Assembly: GCF_016649425.1 (NCBI RefSeq)
Contig: NZ_JADRCR010000005.1
Span: 133,971-197,970, forward strand
DNA: 64,000 nt
Reading direction: 5' to 3'
Source of the DNA: Limnobaculum allomyrinae
Lineage (GTDB): Bacteria > Pseudomonadota > Gammaproteobacteria > Enterobacterales > Enterobacteriaceae
Shown: piece after piece, positions 49,599-58,199 of the stretch
How positions within the stretch are numbered: position 1 is the stretch's first letter
Layout of the letters: every line of letters starts with the position of its first letter
The notes under the pieces: model-generated
What the model was told of the DNA's origin: nothing
Databases searched by the model: none
The model's input: only the letters and a program-made list of their open reading frames with translations
Made by a program: the position numbers and the translations under genes

Positions 49599-49627
49599 GG
49601 TTATTAAAGCGTAGGCGCTTAATAACC
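49599..49627 (-). promoter_or_regulatory. Terminator-like leader hairpin of ubiU
   Basis: On the minus strand GGTTATTAA-GCG pairs with CGC-TTTAATAACC (one bulged base) around a four-base loop, followed by TTCTTACTTTTTG and then the ubiU ribosome-binding site. It has the form of an intrinsic terminator placed inside the 5' leader, so attenuation or RNA stability control of ubiUV is possible. Confidence 0.6.
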
Positions 49628-49883
49628 TATTGAAGTCGTTACCTGAATCTGTCGGCTGATTGTAGTTAACCTTTTGATAACGATTTTTGATTTGAGGCAG
49701 CTTATTGCTGATTGGTCAGTTAATTATGGTGTCCCAAAGTACAGGGAATGCCAGGAAATATGTTTTCATTCTGAGGTTAAGGTATTTAGCAGTAGATAAT
49801 TTGATAATTTTTTGACCTGACTCGATGATCTCGTGCTTCATTGTGGCAAAATAGCGTAATTATTTTTTAGCAGGAGTCAGCCC
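49628..49883. other. Divergent promoter region ubiU / ubiT
   Basis: About 255 bp without a gene. It must hold the promoters of ubiUV and ubiT. The E. coli genes are Fnr-controlled; the best candidate here, TTGATAACGATTTT near 49673, keeps only the left half-site of the Fnr consensus, so I do not call a site. Confidence 0.45.
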
Positions 49884-50405
49884 GTGTTTGATCAACTGAG
49901 AGCCCGTTTGGTTCGTCAGGGACCTTCCCTTTTACGTTTACCAATAAAGTTAACGCCGTTTGCTTTACAGAAACAGGTTCTGCAACAGCTATTGGGCTGG
50001 CAGTTTCGCCATGCATTGGCAGAAGGCGATTTAGATTTTCTTGAACAACGTTGGCTAAAAGTTGAAGTTCGCGATCTGGATCTGCGCTGGTTTGTTACCG
50101 TACGTGAAGGTGTATTGTTGGTGAGTGATAATCAGCAGGAAGATGTCAGTTTTAGCGGTGACGCGAACGATCTGATTCTGATTGCAGCGCGTAAACAAGA
50201 TCCTGATACGCTGTTTTTCCAACGTCGTCTGGTGATTGAAGGTGATACCGAGCTGGGTCTGTATGTGAAAAACCTGATGGATGCAATTGAACTGGAAAAT
50301 ATGCCAGCGCCTTTGCGAATTGGGTTACAGCAGTTGGCTGATTTTGTTGAAGCGGGTTTAAAAGAGGGCGGCGAAGAACATTCGCGCGCACCAGCATCGT
50401 GTTAA
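49884..50405 (+). CDS. ubiT: UbiT, SCP2-domain ubiquinone biosynthesis accessory protein
   Basis: A 173-residue protein (formerly YhbT) starting with GTG and preceded by AGGAG. It has an SCP2 sterol-carrier-like domain (PIKLTPFALQKQVLQQLLG, LRWFVTVREGVLLVSDN, DTLFFQRRLVIEGDTELGL), thought to present hydrophobic quinone intermediates to the oxygen-independent Ubi enzymes. It is divergent from ubiUV and overlaps yhbS by 7 bp. Confidence 0.95.
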   Translation: MFDQLRARLVRQGPSLLRLPIKLTPFALQKQVLQQLLGWQFRHALAEGDLDFLEQRWLKVEVRDLDLRWFVTVREGVLLVSDNQQEDVSFSGDANDLILIAARKQDPDTLFFQRRLVIEGDTELGLYVKNLMDAIELENMPAPLRIGLQQLADFVEAGLKEGGEEHSRAPASC

Positions 50406-50902
50406 TTCGCGTTGAAATACCCGTTGACGCAGCAGGCATCAATAAGCTGTTGCGCAAAGCTTTTGCCGGGGATGCTGAAGCTGAACTGGTCAATCATTTG
50501 CGTGAAGATGGTCTGATTACGTTAGGCATTGTTGCTACTGATGATTACGGCGGGGTAGTTGGCTATGCGGCATTTAGCCCGGTGATGGTTAATGGTGAAG
50601 ATCGCCAATGGGTTGGTTTAGCGCCGTTAGCGGTGGCTGAAAAATACCGAGGAAAAGGTTTAGGTAAAGCATTAGTTTACGAAGGTTTGGATGCGCTTAA
50701 TGAGTTTGGCTATGCTGCCGTTGCCGTATTGGGTGAACCTGCTTACTACGGAGCGTTAGGTTTTAAACCCGCAACTGAGTTTGGTTTACACTGCAAGTGG
50801 CCGGATACGGCCTCTGCTTTCCAAATCTATCCTTTAGCTGAAGAATCTTTGCAGGGTGTTTCCGGATTGGTAGAGTACTCTGCCCCGTTTGACCGCTTTT
50901 AA
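50399..50902 (+). CDS. yhbS: YhbS, GNAT-family N-acetyltransferase
   Basis: A 167-residue GNAT protein of the same length as E. coli YhbS. It starts with GTG inside the last codons of ubiT ([14 protein letters not shown]). The acetyl-CoA-binding motif A is seen as [19 protein letters not shown] (R/Q-x-x-G-x-G/A), followed by a [11 protein letters not shown] beta-bulge segment and SAFQIYPL. The acceptor substrate is unknown. Translation is probably coupled to ubiT. Confidence 0.92.
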   Translation: MLIRVEIPVDAAGINKLLRKAFAGDAEAELVNHLREDGLITLGIVATDDYGGVVGYAAFSPVMVNGEDRQWVGLAPLAVAEKYRGKGLGKALVYEGLDALNEFGYAAVAVLGEPAYYGALGFKPATEFGLHCKWPDTASAFQIYPLAEESLQGVSGLVEYSAPFDRF

Positions 50903-51246
50903 TGATTTAATAATGCGGTTAACTGTTCGATTGAAGGCTGGTCTTTGACCAGCTTTTCTTTTTTGGTTTTGGTCAGTTGCTTTATTCGATATTCCATTTT
51001 TAATGCCTCGGAGTGTCCGGCAGTTTTAATCTGGTAAACCAGTGTCAGCTCTCCGGCATTTCTTAGTGCTTTAGCTCCGCTACCGGATTGATGCTGTTTA
51101 AAACGACGCTCGATACAGGTCGTGATCCCGGTGTACAGGCGATTATCAGCGGTACGCAAGATATACAAATGCCAGTTACGGTTTTCTTCCGGGGAATCGC
51201 TCTGTTTCACACCAGTTCCATTTTCGATTGCTAAATCAGTACGCAT
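50899..51246 (-). CDS. yhbQ: YhbQ, GIY-YIG nuclease-superfamily protein
   Basis: A 115-residue GIY-YIG domain protein. The signature appears as [19 protein letters not shown], followed by the catalytic Arg in [12 protein letters not shown] and the motif near [18 protein letters not shown]. Family members are single-domain UPF0213 proteins with DNA nuclease activity reported for the E. coli homologue. It converges on yhbS with a 4-bp overlap. The first ~20 residues are poorly conserved; an internal start cannot be excluded. Confidence 0.9.
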   Translation of the reverse strand: MRTDLAIENGTGVKQSDSPEENRNWHLYILRTADNRLYTGITTCIERRFKQHQSGSGAKALRNAGELTLVYQIKTAGHSEALKMEYRIKQLTKTKKEKLVKDQPSIEQLTALLNH

Positions 51247-51347
51247 CTTATCAATTTTATTGCCTGAAAGCAGCGTATGGCTTTACTGGTGCCCGGAATT
51301 ACCCTTTGTGTTAACTTGGCGGCAGAATTTTATTTTTATCGTGGGAT

Positions 51348-51806
51348 ATGAATCTGATGACAACCGATCCTGAATACAGCCTGAAAGCGATTTGCCGCTA
51401 CCTGAAAAGAAATCATGTTGTCAGCTTATGTACCCTGAGTTCTGATGAGCTGTGGTGCGCCAGCTGTTTTTATCTGTTTGATATGGAAAGCATGGGGCTA
51501 ATTCTGATGTCAGAACCTCATACCCGACACGGCAAACAGGCACTGTCAAATCCTCAGGTAGCAGGGACTATTTCGGCTCAGACAAGAAACATCGCTTTAA
51601 TTCAGGGGATTCAATATACCGGCCAGCTTCATTTGTTGAGTGGAGAAGATGAGCGAAGCGCGCGGGAAAAATATGTTCAACGTTTCCCTGTTGCCAGGCT
51701 AACCAGCGCACCTTTGTGGCGATTGAGTTTTGATGAAATCAAAATGACGGACAATAAGCTTGGGTTTGGTAAAAAGTTTTACTGGCGGCGCAGTGAGTGT
51801 GAATAG
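51348..51806 (+). CDS. yhbP: YhbP, UPF0306 split-barrel flavin-binding-like protein
   Basis: A 152-residue protein similar to E. coli YhbP (147). Conserved segments are NHVVSLCTLSSDELWCASCFYLFD, EPHTRHGKQ, VAGTISAQTRNIALIQGIQ and the C-terminal KMTDNKLGFGKKFYW. The split-barrel fold resembles pyridoxamine-phosphate-oxidase-like FMN-binding proteins. The function is unknown. Its stop abuts the toxin gene that converges from the other strand. Confidence 0.92.
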   Translation: MNLMTTDPEYSLKAICRYLKRNHVVSLCTLSSDELWCASCFYLFDMESMGLILMSEPHTRHGKQALSNPQVAGTISAQTRNIALIQGIQYTGQLHLLSGEDERSAREKYVQRFPVARLTSAPLWRLSFDEIKMTDNKLGFGKKFYWRRSECE

Positions 51807-52073
51807 TCAGAACAGGTTGGAATGGCTACCTACCCGATACAGTCTTAACTCTGAATCGGTACGTTGATAAATCAGCAGAATGTCCGGAGCTCCATGATAT
51901 TCCAGATAGCCAACATAGCTACCGGATAGTTTATGTTCCCGGTAGCCAGTAGGTAGTGGTTGACCCGTTTGTAGCAAAGCGATTGTGTACAGGATGACTC
52001 TTTGCGCGTTTCTATTATTTGCATAATGTTTAGCGTCTTTTTTAAACCGATTCTGATAAACAATCGTTAGCAT
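51807..52073 (-). CDS. YafQ/RelE-family mRNA interferase toxin
   Basis: An 88-residue type II toxin of the YafQ branch of the RelE superfamily. It has KRxxK-like basic residues at the start (YQNRFKKDAKHYAN), the HKLSGSYVGYLEYH block (L-x-G-x-Y/W) and the C-terminal LLIYQRTDSELRLYRVGSHSNLF with the late His seen at the YafQ active site. It should cleave mRNA on the ribosome when released from antitoxin. It lies 3 bp after the antitoxin gene on the same strand. Confidence 0.9.
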   Translation of the reverse strand: MLTIVYQNRFKKDAKHYANNRNAQRVILYTIALLQTGQPLPTGYREHKLSGSYVGYLEYHGAPDILLIYQRTDSELRLYRVGSHSNLF

Positions 52074-52076
52074 TAC

Positions 52077-52334
52077 TTACCATCCCAGATCTTTTTTCAG
52101 TTCATCTACTGAATTCACACGATGTACACCAATGCCCAGCTCAAACTCTTTAATTGCCTGAAGGGTCTCCTTATTGGGGTTAATTAGGCCTTCAGGTATT
52201 TTTCCCGTTGCTGCCAGCTGTCTGACTACCAGTCGGATGACGGTAGATAAATCGAAACCCAGTGTTTTTGCATTTGCCATTGCTGCCGCCTTTATTTCTG
52301 GTGAAACCCGCGCTTTTACGATTGCATCATTCAT
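52077..52334 (-). CDS. DinJ/RelB-family antitoxin
   Basis: From the ATG at 52334 the product is 85 residues. It has an N-terminal ribbon-helix-helix DNA-binding part (MNDAIVKARVSPEIKAAA, then AKTLGFDLSTVIRLVVRQL) and a C-terminal toxin-binding tail (RVNSVDELKKDLGW). A longer frame to 52415 runs through the palindromic operator and was rejected. It neutralises the adjacent YafQ-like toxin and probably represses the operon through the palindromes upstream. Confidence 0.9.
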   Translation of the reverse strand: MNDAIVKARVSPEIKAAAMANAKTLGFDLSTVIRLVVRQLAATGKIPEGLINPNKETLQAIKEFELGIGVHRVNSVDELKKDLGW

Positions 52335-52360
52335 GATATTTCCCTTATTGCTTCTAAATT

Positions 52361-52385
52361 TTGTGGAGTCATTGTGTCCACAATG
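52361..52385 (-). promoter_or_regulatory. Nested palindromic operator of the toxin–antitoxin operon
   Basis: Two overlapping inverted repeats lie upstream of the antitoxin: CATTGTG-TC-CACAATG (52370–52385) and TTGTGGA-9 bp-TCCACAA (52361–52383). The layout suits cooperative binding of ribbon-helix-helix antitoxin dimers. Confidence 0.65.
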
Positions 52386-52523
52386 AGGGCTCGGGTCAAT
52401 AGAGAGAAATATCACTGGTGGGGAGATTACGCCTAATGGCAGTTAATAAAAGTGGGGTAGAGTGTGGAAGCTTGCAGGTTGCGAAGCGCCTCGAAATTTA
52501 ATCGCGACACTGAATGAGGAATA

Positions 52524-52549
52524 AGCAAAAGAATGCGATATTTATCGCA
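52524..52549 (-). terminator. nrdG terminator overlapping the stop codon
   Basis: On the minus strand TGCGATA-AA-TATCGCA is followed by TTCTTTTGC. The stem overlaps the nrdG stop codon. Confidence 0.5.
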
Positions 52550-53006
52550 ATTTATGAACTACCTGATTGCTGCTGCCGCGCCACAGTAGTGATGGATCGG
52601 CTAACTCTTTAACGAATTTGCCATCGATCAATACATTAATTAAATCGACTACTTCTTGCTGCTCAGGGGTGAGTTCAGACAGTAAGTATCCGGTCCAGAG
52701 CCAGATATCTTTCCCCGGGCACTCTTGTCGTACTCGTTTTACCAGTTTCAATATATCGGGCACATTCTGCGGATGTAACGGATCGCCACCGGACAGGGTA
52801 AGGCCCTGACGAGAGATTCGAGTATCGTTGAGATCGGCAATAATGCGATCTTCCATTTCTGAGGTAAACAGTACTCCCGAGTTCAAACGCCATGTGCTTT
52901 TGTTGTAGCAACCGGGGCATTGATGAACACAGCCAGAGACAAACAGCGTACAGCGCGTGCCGGGGCCGTTAACGATATCGACGGGATAGTACTGATGGTA
53001 ATTCAT
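52542..53006 (-). CDS. nrdG: NrdG, anaerobic ribonucleotide reductase activase
   Basis: A 154-residue radical SAM enzyme, the same length as E. coli NrdG. The 4Fe-4S motif is CVHQCPGCYN (CxxxCxxC), and TLSGGDPLHPQN provides the SAM-binding GGD segment. It generates the glycyl radical on NrdD. It follows nrdD by 95 bp on the same strand, with a 9-bp-stem hairpin between them. Confidence 0.96.
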   Translation of the reverse strand: MNYHQYYPVDIVNGPGTRCTLFVSGCVHQCPGCYNKSTWRLNSGVLFTSEMEDRIIADLNDTRISRQGLTLSGGDPLHPQNVPDILKLVKRVRQECPGKDIWLWTGYLLSELTPEQQEVVDLINVLIDGKFVKELADPSLLWRGSSNQVVHKLR

Positions 53007-53041
53007 AATTTAAATATCTGTATCCGGGAAGCGGTTAACTT

Positions 53042-53076
53042 GCAGCAGAACCCGATAACATATTGGATTCTGCTGC
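53042..53076 (-). other. Hairpin between nrdD and nrdG
   Basis: GCAGCAGAA pairs perfectly with TTCTGCTGC across a 17-base loop, and no T-run follows on the minus strand. It could stabilise the nrdD part of the transcript and set a lower level for the activase. Confidence 0.5.
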
Positions 53077-53101
53077 TTGTCAGGTTAAAACAGCGTTTTT
53101 G

Positions 53102-55261
53102 TTAGCTGGCCTGACTCTCGCTTTGATCTAACTGGCCATTGCCTAAATGTTTCACTCGGCGCTTCACTTCTTCCTGTTTACCGGCGTTAAACGGACGAGC
53201 ATCCGGGCTACCAAGATAACCGCAAACGCGGCGAGTTACCGACACTTTTGACGAGTCATGATTGCCGCATTTCGGACAAGTAAAGCCTTTGCTGGTGCAT
53301 TCAAACTCACCGGAGAAGCCGCACTCATAACACTCATCGATCGGCGTATTGGTACCATAGTAAGGGACTCGGCTATAGCTATAGTCCCACACGTCTTCCA
53401 GCGCTTTCAGGTTATGTTGAATATTTGGATATTCGCCATAACAAATGAAACCACCGTTAGCCAATGGCGGGTAAGGAGCCTCAAAGTCCAGCTTGTCATA
53501 TGGGTTAACTTTTTTCTCAACGTCCAGGTGGAAGCTGTTAGTGTAATAACCCTTATCCGTTACATCTTCAATAACACCAAACTCAGCGGTATCTAAACGG
53601 CAGAAGCGGTTACACAGGTTTTCACTTGGCGTGCTGTACAGGCTAAAACCGTAACCAGTTTCTTTTTTCCACTCTTCGGTAGCTACTTTCAGGCGTTGAA
53701 CGATTTCCACACCTTTGTCACGCAGTTGCTGACTATCGTATGGATGTACCTGATTGCCAAACAGTGCATTTACCGTTTCGTGAATACCAATGTAGCCTAA
53801 TGAAATAGAGGCGCGACCGTTTTTAAAGATCTCAGAAATATTGTCATCAGCCTTTAAACGTACACCACAGGCACCTTCCATATACAGGATTGGTGCTACG
53901 CGTGCTTTAATGCCATCAAGGCGCTCGATACGCGTCATCAGGGCTCGTTTAGCCAGCGTCAGACGCTGCTCGAGAATTTGCCAGAAGCGGGCTTCATCAC
54001 CACGCGCTTCCAGAGCAATACGTGGCAGGTTTAGGCTGATAACCCCAAGGTTATTACGACCATCGTGGATTTGCTCACCGTTTTCTTCATAAACGCCCAG
54101 GAAGCTACGACAGCCCATTGGCGTTTTAAATGAACCAGTGACTTTTACCACCTGATCGTAATTAAGAATGTCCGGATACATGCGCTTAGAGGCGCACTCC
54201 AATGCTAATTGTTTAATATCGTAGTTAGCGTCGCCGAATCTATGGTTGATTCCATCTTTGATGGCAAATACCAGTTTAGGGAACACGGCGGTTTTGTGGT
54301 TTTTACCTAATCCGGCAATACGGTTTTTCAGAATAGATTGCTGAATCATACGTGATTGCCAACTGGTACCCAGACCAAAACCAAAGGTAACGAACGGTGT
54401 TTGACCATTGGCGGTATGAAGGGTATTCACTTCATATTCCAGTGACTGGAATGCGTCGTAGCACTCTTTTTCTGTTCGGGACTGAGCGTACTCGTCCGCA
54501 TTTGCAATATTCCACTCCAGTGCCACTTTTTTATGTTTGTTATAGCTTTCTGTGACAAACGGCGCGAGTACTTCATCAATACGGTTTATGGTGGTGCCAC
54601 CATAAATATGGCTGGCGACTTGTGCAATGATTTGAGCCGTTACTGCCGTAGCGGTAGAAATTGATTTTGGCGGCTCAATCTCTGCATTCCCCATCTTAAA
54701 CCCATTGGTCAACATGCCTTTCAGATCGATAAGCATACAGTTAAACATTGGGAAGAATGGCGAATAGTCCAAATCATGATAGTGGATTTCACCACGCTCA
54801 TGGGCCATGACGATATCACGGGGTAGCAGATGCTGTTTGGCATAATGTTTAGCCACAATGCCGGCCAACAGGTCGCGTTGAGTTGGGATAACCTTGCTAT
54901 CTTTGTTGGCGTTTTCATTGAGCAGGGCAATATCACTTTGCTCAACCAGACCTTGAATCTCTTGGTTCAGACGACCACGTTTTTCCCGTGAAATATCACG
55001 ATCGTGGCGGTATTCGATATAGGTACGGGCCAGCGTCTTATAGTTACCGCTCATTAGCTGGTTTTCTACTGCTTGCTGGATTTCATTAATATCAACAGCG
55101 GTTCGGCCTTCCATTTGATCCGAAACGGCTTTTGCTACGTCGGCACAATAGTCGTCGTCGTAGATATTGGCGGCAGTGGCTGCACGTACAATCGCTTCCT
55201 TGATTCGTACTTCATCAAAAGGCACTTTGCAGCCATCACGTTTAATCACAACTGGTTTCAC
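53102..55261 (-). CDS. nrdD: NrdD, anaerobic ribonucleoside-triphosphate reductase
   Basis: A 719-residue class III ribonucleotide reductase. It has an N-terminal ATP-cone (VVIKRDGCKVPFDEVRI), the barrel domain with PMFNCMLIDLKG, a C-terminal zinc-binding site (CYECGFSGEFECTSKGFTCPKCG; two Cys pairs) and the glycyl-radical loop RRVCGYLGSPDARPFN. The GTG at 55261 is chosen: AGGAG lies six bases upstream and the first ten residues align in length with E. coli NrdD; the frame can be opened five codons earlier but that overlaps the ribosome-binding site. It makes dNTPs from NTPs under anoxia using formate, activated by NrdG. Confidence 0.96.
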   Translation of the reverse strand: MKPVVIKRDGCKVPFDEVRIKEAIVRAATAANIYDDDYCADVAKAVSDQMEGRTAVDINEIQQAVENQLMSGNYKTLARTYIEYRHDRDISREKRGRLNQEIQGLVEQSDIALLNENANKDSKVIPTQRDLLAGIVAKHYAKQHLLPRDIVMAHERGEIHYHDLDYSPFFPMFNCMLIDLKGMLTNGFKMGNAEIEPPKSISTATAVTAQIIAQVASHIYGGTTINRIDEVLAPFVTESYNKHKKVALEWNIANADEYAQSRTEKECYDAFQSLEYEVNTLHTANGQTPFVTFGFGLGTSWQSRMIQQSILKNRIAGLGKNHKTAVFPKLVFAIKDGINHRFGDANYDIKQLALECASKRMYPDILNYDQVVKVTGSFKTPMGCRSFLGVYEENGEQIHDGRNNLGVISLNLPRIALEARGDEARFWQILEQRLTLAKRALMTRIERLDGIKARVAPILYMEGACGVRLKADDNISEIFKNGRASISLGYIGIHETVNALFGNQVHPYDSQQLRDKGVEIVQRLKVATEEWKKETGYGFSLYSTPSENLCNRFCRLDTAEFGVIEDVTDKGYYTNSFHLDVEKKVNPYDKLDFEAPYPPLANGGFICYGEYPNIQHNLKALEDVWDYSYSRVPYYGTNTPIDECYECGFSGEFECTSKGFTCPKCGNHDSSKVSVTRRVCGYLGSPDARPFNAGKQEEVKRRVKHLGNGQLDQSESQAS

Positions 55262-55309
55262 TATTGACTCCTTCACTAGCTGACTGTTTAGTCTTCTTTA
55301 TTCGTAGTT

Positions 55310-55352
55310 ATCCACAAGAAATGCCACCCTGAAAGCGGGGGTTCTTGTGGAT
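55310..55352 (-). promoter_or_regulatory. nrdD leader inverted repeat with DnaA-box-like 9-mers
   Basis: ATCCACAAGAA (55310–55320) pairs perfectly with TTCTTGTGGAT (55342–55352). The left arm overlaps a perfect DnaA box TTATCCACA (55308–55316), and a further perfect box, TGTGGATAA, lies at 55357–55365. As RNA it is an 11-bp stem with a 21-base loop about 50 bases ahead of the nrdD start. Confidence 0.6.
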
Positions 55353-55366
55353 GGAATGTGGATAAA

Positions 55367-55413
55367 TTACTATATATAGGTGTGTTGGAAATTGCGTACA
55401 CTATATATTGTAT
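55367..55413 (-). promoter_or_regulatory. Tandem NrdR boxes upstream of nrdD
   Basis: Two 16-bp sites resembling the NrdR consensus, a complete one ACACTATATATTGTAT (55398–55413) and a weaker one with the same CTATATAT core (55367–55382), are 31 bp apart from core to core, i.e. three helical turns. This is the classic spacing of NrdR operators at ribonucleotide reductase promoters and overlaps the likely nrdD promoter. Confidence 0.8.
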
Positions 55414-55655
55414 CAAACACAAATAAAAGCCGATTTGTTTGACGAAGAACAAGGAATTGATTACTTGCTCATTCTTCAGGCAAAAATAGCTGGGAAAAGC
55501 GTGTTTTTTCATCAAATCTATTGTTATTAATTTCAGTACATTGGTAATAATTCAGTGCGTGATCATTATTTGTCCGTGATTCAGCGTAATAAAACGGTAT
55601 AATTCCCGGCCTGCCGTATCGTCGGTTCTTCCAATAACGTTTAAATGAGTTTTCT

Positions 55656-57941
55656 ATGAGTAGCAGCATTAGTCTGATCCAGCCTGAACGTGACCTGTTT
55701 TCCTATACGCCTTACTGGGCGGAGTGTTTTGGCACGGCACCTTTTTTGCCGATGTCCCGCGAGGAGATGGACACACTAGGTTGGGACAGCTGTGACATTA
55801 TTATCGTGACCGGTGATGCTTATGTTGATCATCCCAGCTTTGGTATGGCGATTGTTGGAAGAATGTTGGAGGCTCAGGGATTTCGCGTCGGCATCATTGC
55901 TCAGCCTGACTGGACTAACAAAGATGATTTTATGCGGCTTGGAAAACCTAACTTGTTTTTCGGGGTAACCGCAGGAAATATGGACTCTATGATTAATCGC
56001 TATACCGCCGATCGACGTATGCGTCATGATGATGCCTATACGCCGGATAACGTTGGTGGTAAGCGGCCGGATCGCGCAACGCTGGTGTATACCCAGCGTT
56101 GTAAAGAGGCCTACAAAGAGGTTCCGGTAATTCTTGGTGGTATTGAGGCCAGCCTGCGTCGTATCGCCCATTATGACTACTGGTCAGATACCGTGCGCCG
56201 CTCCGTTTTAGTGGATTCAAAAGCGGATATGCTGGTTTATGGTAATGGTGAACGACCAATGGTTGAACTGGCTCACCGACTGGCCGCCGGAGAAGCGATT
56301 GCTGATATTCAGGATGTACGTAACACCGCGTTAATGCGCAAAGGGCCTTTACCGGGTTGGTCAGGGGTAGATTCCACTCGACTGGATAAGCCGGGGCGTA
56401 TCGATCCTATTCCTCATCCTTATGGTGATGACCTGCCTTGCGTTGATGAAGACAGCCCGTTTGCTCTTGAAAAACAGCCGGTAGCAAAAGAGGTTGTTGT
56501 TCAGCCGGCTAAACCAAAGCCGTGGGAAAAAACGTATGTTTTACTGCCATCTTATGAAAAGGTGAAAGCAGATAAAATCATGTATGCCCATGCTTCGCGC
56601 ATTTTGCACCATGAGACTAACCCCGGTTGTGCCAGAGCATTATTGCAAAAACATGGGGATCGCTATGTGTGGATTAACCCACCGGCTATTCCATTGTCAA
56701 CGGAAGAGATGGACAGCGTATTTGCTTTACCCTATCAGCGTGTACCTCATCCTGCTTATAACGGTCAAAAATTGCCTGCCTATGAGATGATCCGCTTCTC
56801 GGTTAACATCATGCGCGGTTGTTATGGCGGTTGTTCGTTCTGTTCGATTACCGAACACGAAGGGCGCATTATTCAGAGTCGTTCAGAAGATTCAATCATC
56901 CGTGAAATTGAAGAGATCCGCGACAGCGTGCCAGGTTTCACCGGAATTATCTCCGACCTCGGCGGGCCAACGGCCAATATGTATATGTTGCGTTGCCAGT
57001 CACCAAAAGCAGAACAGACCTGTCGTCGGGCTTCTTGTGTCTATCCTGAAATTTGTCAGTATATGGACACTAACCATGAGCCAACCATCAAGTTATATCG
57101 TCGGGCCAGAGATTTAAAAGGTATCAAAAAGATTTTGATTGCTTCCGGCGTTCGCTACGATTTGGCGGTGCAGGATCCGCGTTATATTAAGGAACTGGCA
57201 ACCCATCACGTTGGCGGTTATTTGAAGATAGCTCCGGAACATACGGAAAAAGGGCCGCTATCTAAGATGATGAAGCCGGGTATGGGCAGTTACGATCGCT
57301 TTAAAGAGCTGTTTGATACCTACTCTAAGCAGGCCGGAAAAGAGCAGTATCTTATTCCTTATTTCATTTCGGCTCATCCGGGCACGGAAGATGAGGATAT
57401 GGTTAATCTGGCACTATGGTTGAAGAAGAATCGCTTCCGTTTAGATCAGGTGCAGAACTTTTATCCGTCACCGCTGGCCAATTCAACCACCATGTATTAC
57501 ACCGGTAAGAACCCGTTATCGAAAGTGGATTATAAAAGCGAAGAGGTCACCATTCCAAAAGGGGATCGTCAGCGCCGGTTACAAAAAGCACTGCTGCGTT
57601 ATCACGATCCGGCCAACTGGCCATTGATTCGCACCGCGCTGGAAGAGATGGGATTAAAACATCTGATAGGTAGCCGTCGTGATTGTCTGGTACCGGCGGC
57701 AACCATTGAAGAACAGAGAGCGGCTAAACGTAATTTGCGCCAGACGCGTCCTGCGCTAACCAAGCATACGGACATTACTCGTCAAAGAGATCCGGCGAAA
57801 GGGCAGCAGCCAGCAGAAACAGCGCATAAGCCAACCAATAAAGCGAAAAGCGCTAAGCCACAAAGTGGTAAGCAAGAACCGGCACATTCGACAAAAAGTG
57901 GGAAACCAAAAAATTCGGTCAGGAAAAAGCCGTCTTTTTAA
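55656..57941 (+). CDS. ygiQ: YgiQ-family radical SAM protein
   Basis: A 761-residue UPF0313/YgiQ radical SAM protein. The N-terminal part has the [17 protein letters not shown] cobalamin-binding-like region. The radical SAM cluster motif CYGGCSFCS (CxxxCxxC) is near residue 387, followed by the [13 protein letters not shown] segment and a second Cys-rich patch ([21 protein letters not shown]). A Lys/Gln-rich, probably disordered tail of ~60 residues ends the protein. The reaction is unknown. It is a single gene, divergent from nrdD, with a hairpin terminator candidate 16 bp after the stop. Confidence 0.94.
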   Translation: MSSSISLIQPERDLFSYTPYWAECFGTAPFLPMSREEMDTLGWDSCDIIIVTGDAYVDHPSFGMAIVGRMLEAQGFRVGIIAQPDWTNKDDFMRLGKPNLFFGVTAGNMDSMINRYTADRRMRHDDAYTPDNVGGKRPDRATLVYTQRCKEAYKEVPVILGGIEASLRRIAHYDYWSDTVRRSVLVDSKADMLVYGNGERPMVELAHRLAAGEAIADIQDVRNTALMRKGPLPGWSGVDSTRLDKPGRIDPIPHPYGDDLPCVDEDSPFALEKQPVAKEVVVQPAKPKPWEKTYVLLPSYEKVKADKIMYAHASRILHHETNPGCARALLQKHGDRYVWINPPAIPLSTEEMDSVFALPYQRVPHPAYNGQKLPAYEMIRFSVNIMRGCYGGCSFCSITEHEGRIIQSRSEDSIIREIEEIRDSVPGFTGIISDLGGPTANMYMLRCQSPKAEQTCRRASCVYPEICQYMDTNHEPTIKLYRRARDLKGIKKILIASGVRYDLAVQDPRYIKELATHHVGGYLKIAPEHTEKGPLSKMMKPGMGSYDRFKELFDTYSKQAGKEQYLIPYFISAHPGTEDEDMVNLALWLKKNRFRLDQVQNFYPSPLANSTTMYYTGKNPLSKVDYKSEEVTIPKGDRQRRLQKALLRYHDPANWPLIRTALEEMGLKHLIGSRRDCLVPAATIEEQRAAKRNLRQTRPALTKHTDITRQRDPAKGQQPAETAHKPTNKAKSAKPQSGKQEPAHSTKSGKPKNSVRKKPSF

Positions 57942-57957
57942 GTTGTTAACTTTTGAG

Positions 57958-57982
57958 GCGGGTGAATATTGCATTCACCCGC
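57958..57982. terminator. Hairpin after ygiQ
   Basis: GCGGGTGAAT pairs perfectly with ATTCACCCGC around a five-base loop, followed by TTAAATG. The T-tract is weak, but position and symmetry fit a terminator usable from both sides. Confidence 0.6.
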
Positions 57983-58007
57983 TTAAATGAAAAGTCGTCT
58001 GAATAGC

Positions 58008-58199
58008 TTATCGGTTATCCGATGAGGTTTTTGAATGGTTATCGCGTTTAAATGTAAAACGCGATGTTCTCTTTTGTTGATGTTCGTCAGTTTCGTTTGG
58101 TGAAACCGGGTTTGAACGGATATCGGTCAGCGTTGTTAGCCTTGGCAGTGAAAAGTCTGCCAGCCCCAGCATGTTGGCTCGAAAGCAGGATAAGTTCAT
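58008..58199 (-). CDS. Possible small protein (63 residues), uncertain
   Basis: A 63-codon frame with an unusually G-rich ribosome-binding stretch (GGGGGGATGTT) directly ahead of its ATG. The product is polar and basic, rich in Ser, Thr, Asn and Arg, with no membrane segment or recognisable domain. It lies alone in the 640-bp gap between ygiQ and the glycosidase gene on the opposite strand. The ribosome-binding site is the only positive evidence, so it may equally be a chance frame. Confidence 0.3.
   Translation of the reverse strand: MNLSCFRANMLGLADFSLPRLTTLTDIRSNPVSPNETDEHQQKRTSRFTFKRDNHSKTSSDNR

Noticed and set aside
49670-49690. Possible Fnr site between ubiU and ubiT
   Set aside because: Only the left half-site (TTGAT) is intact, so the match is not better than expected in AT-rich DNA.
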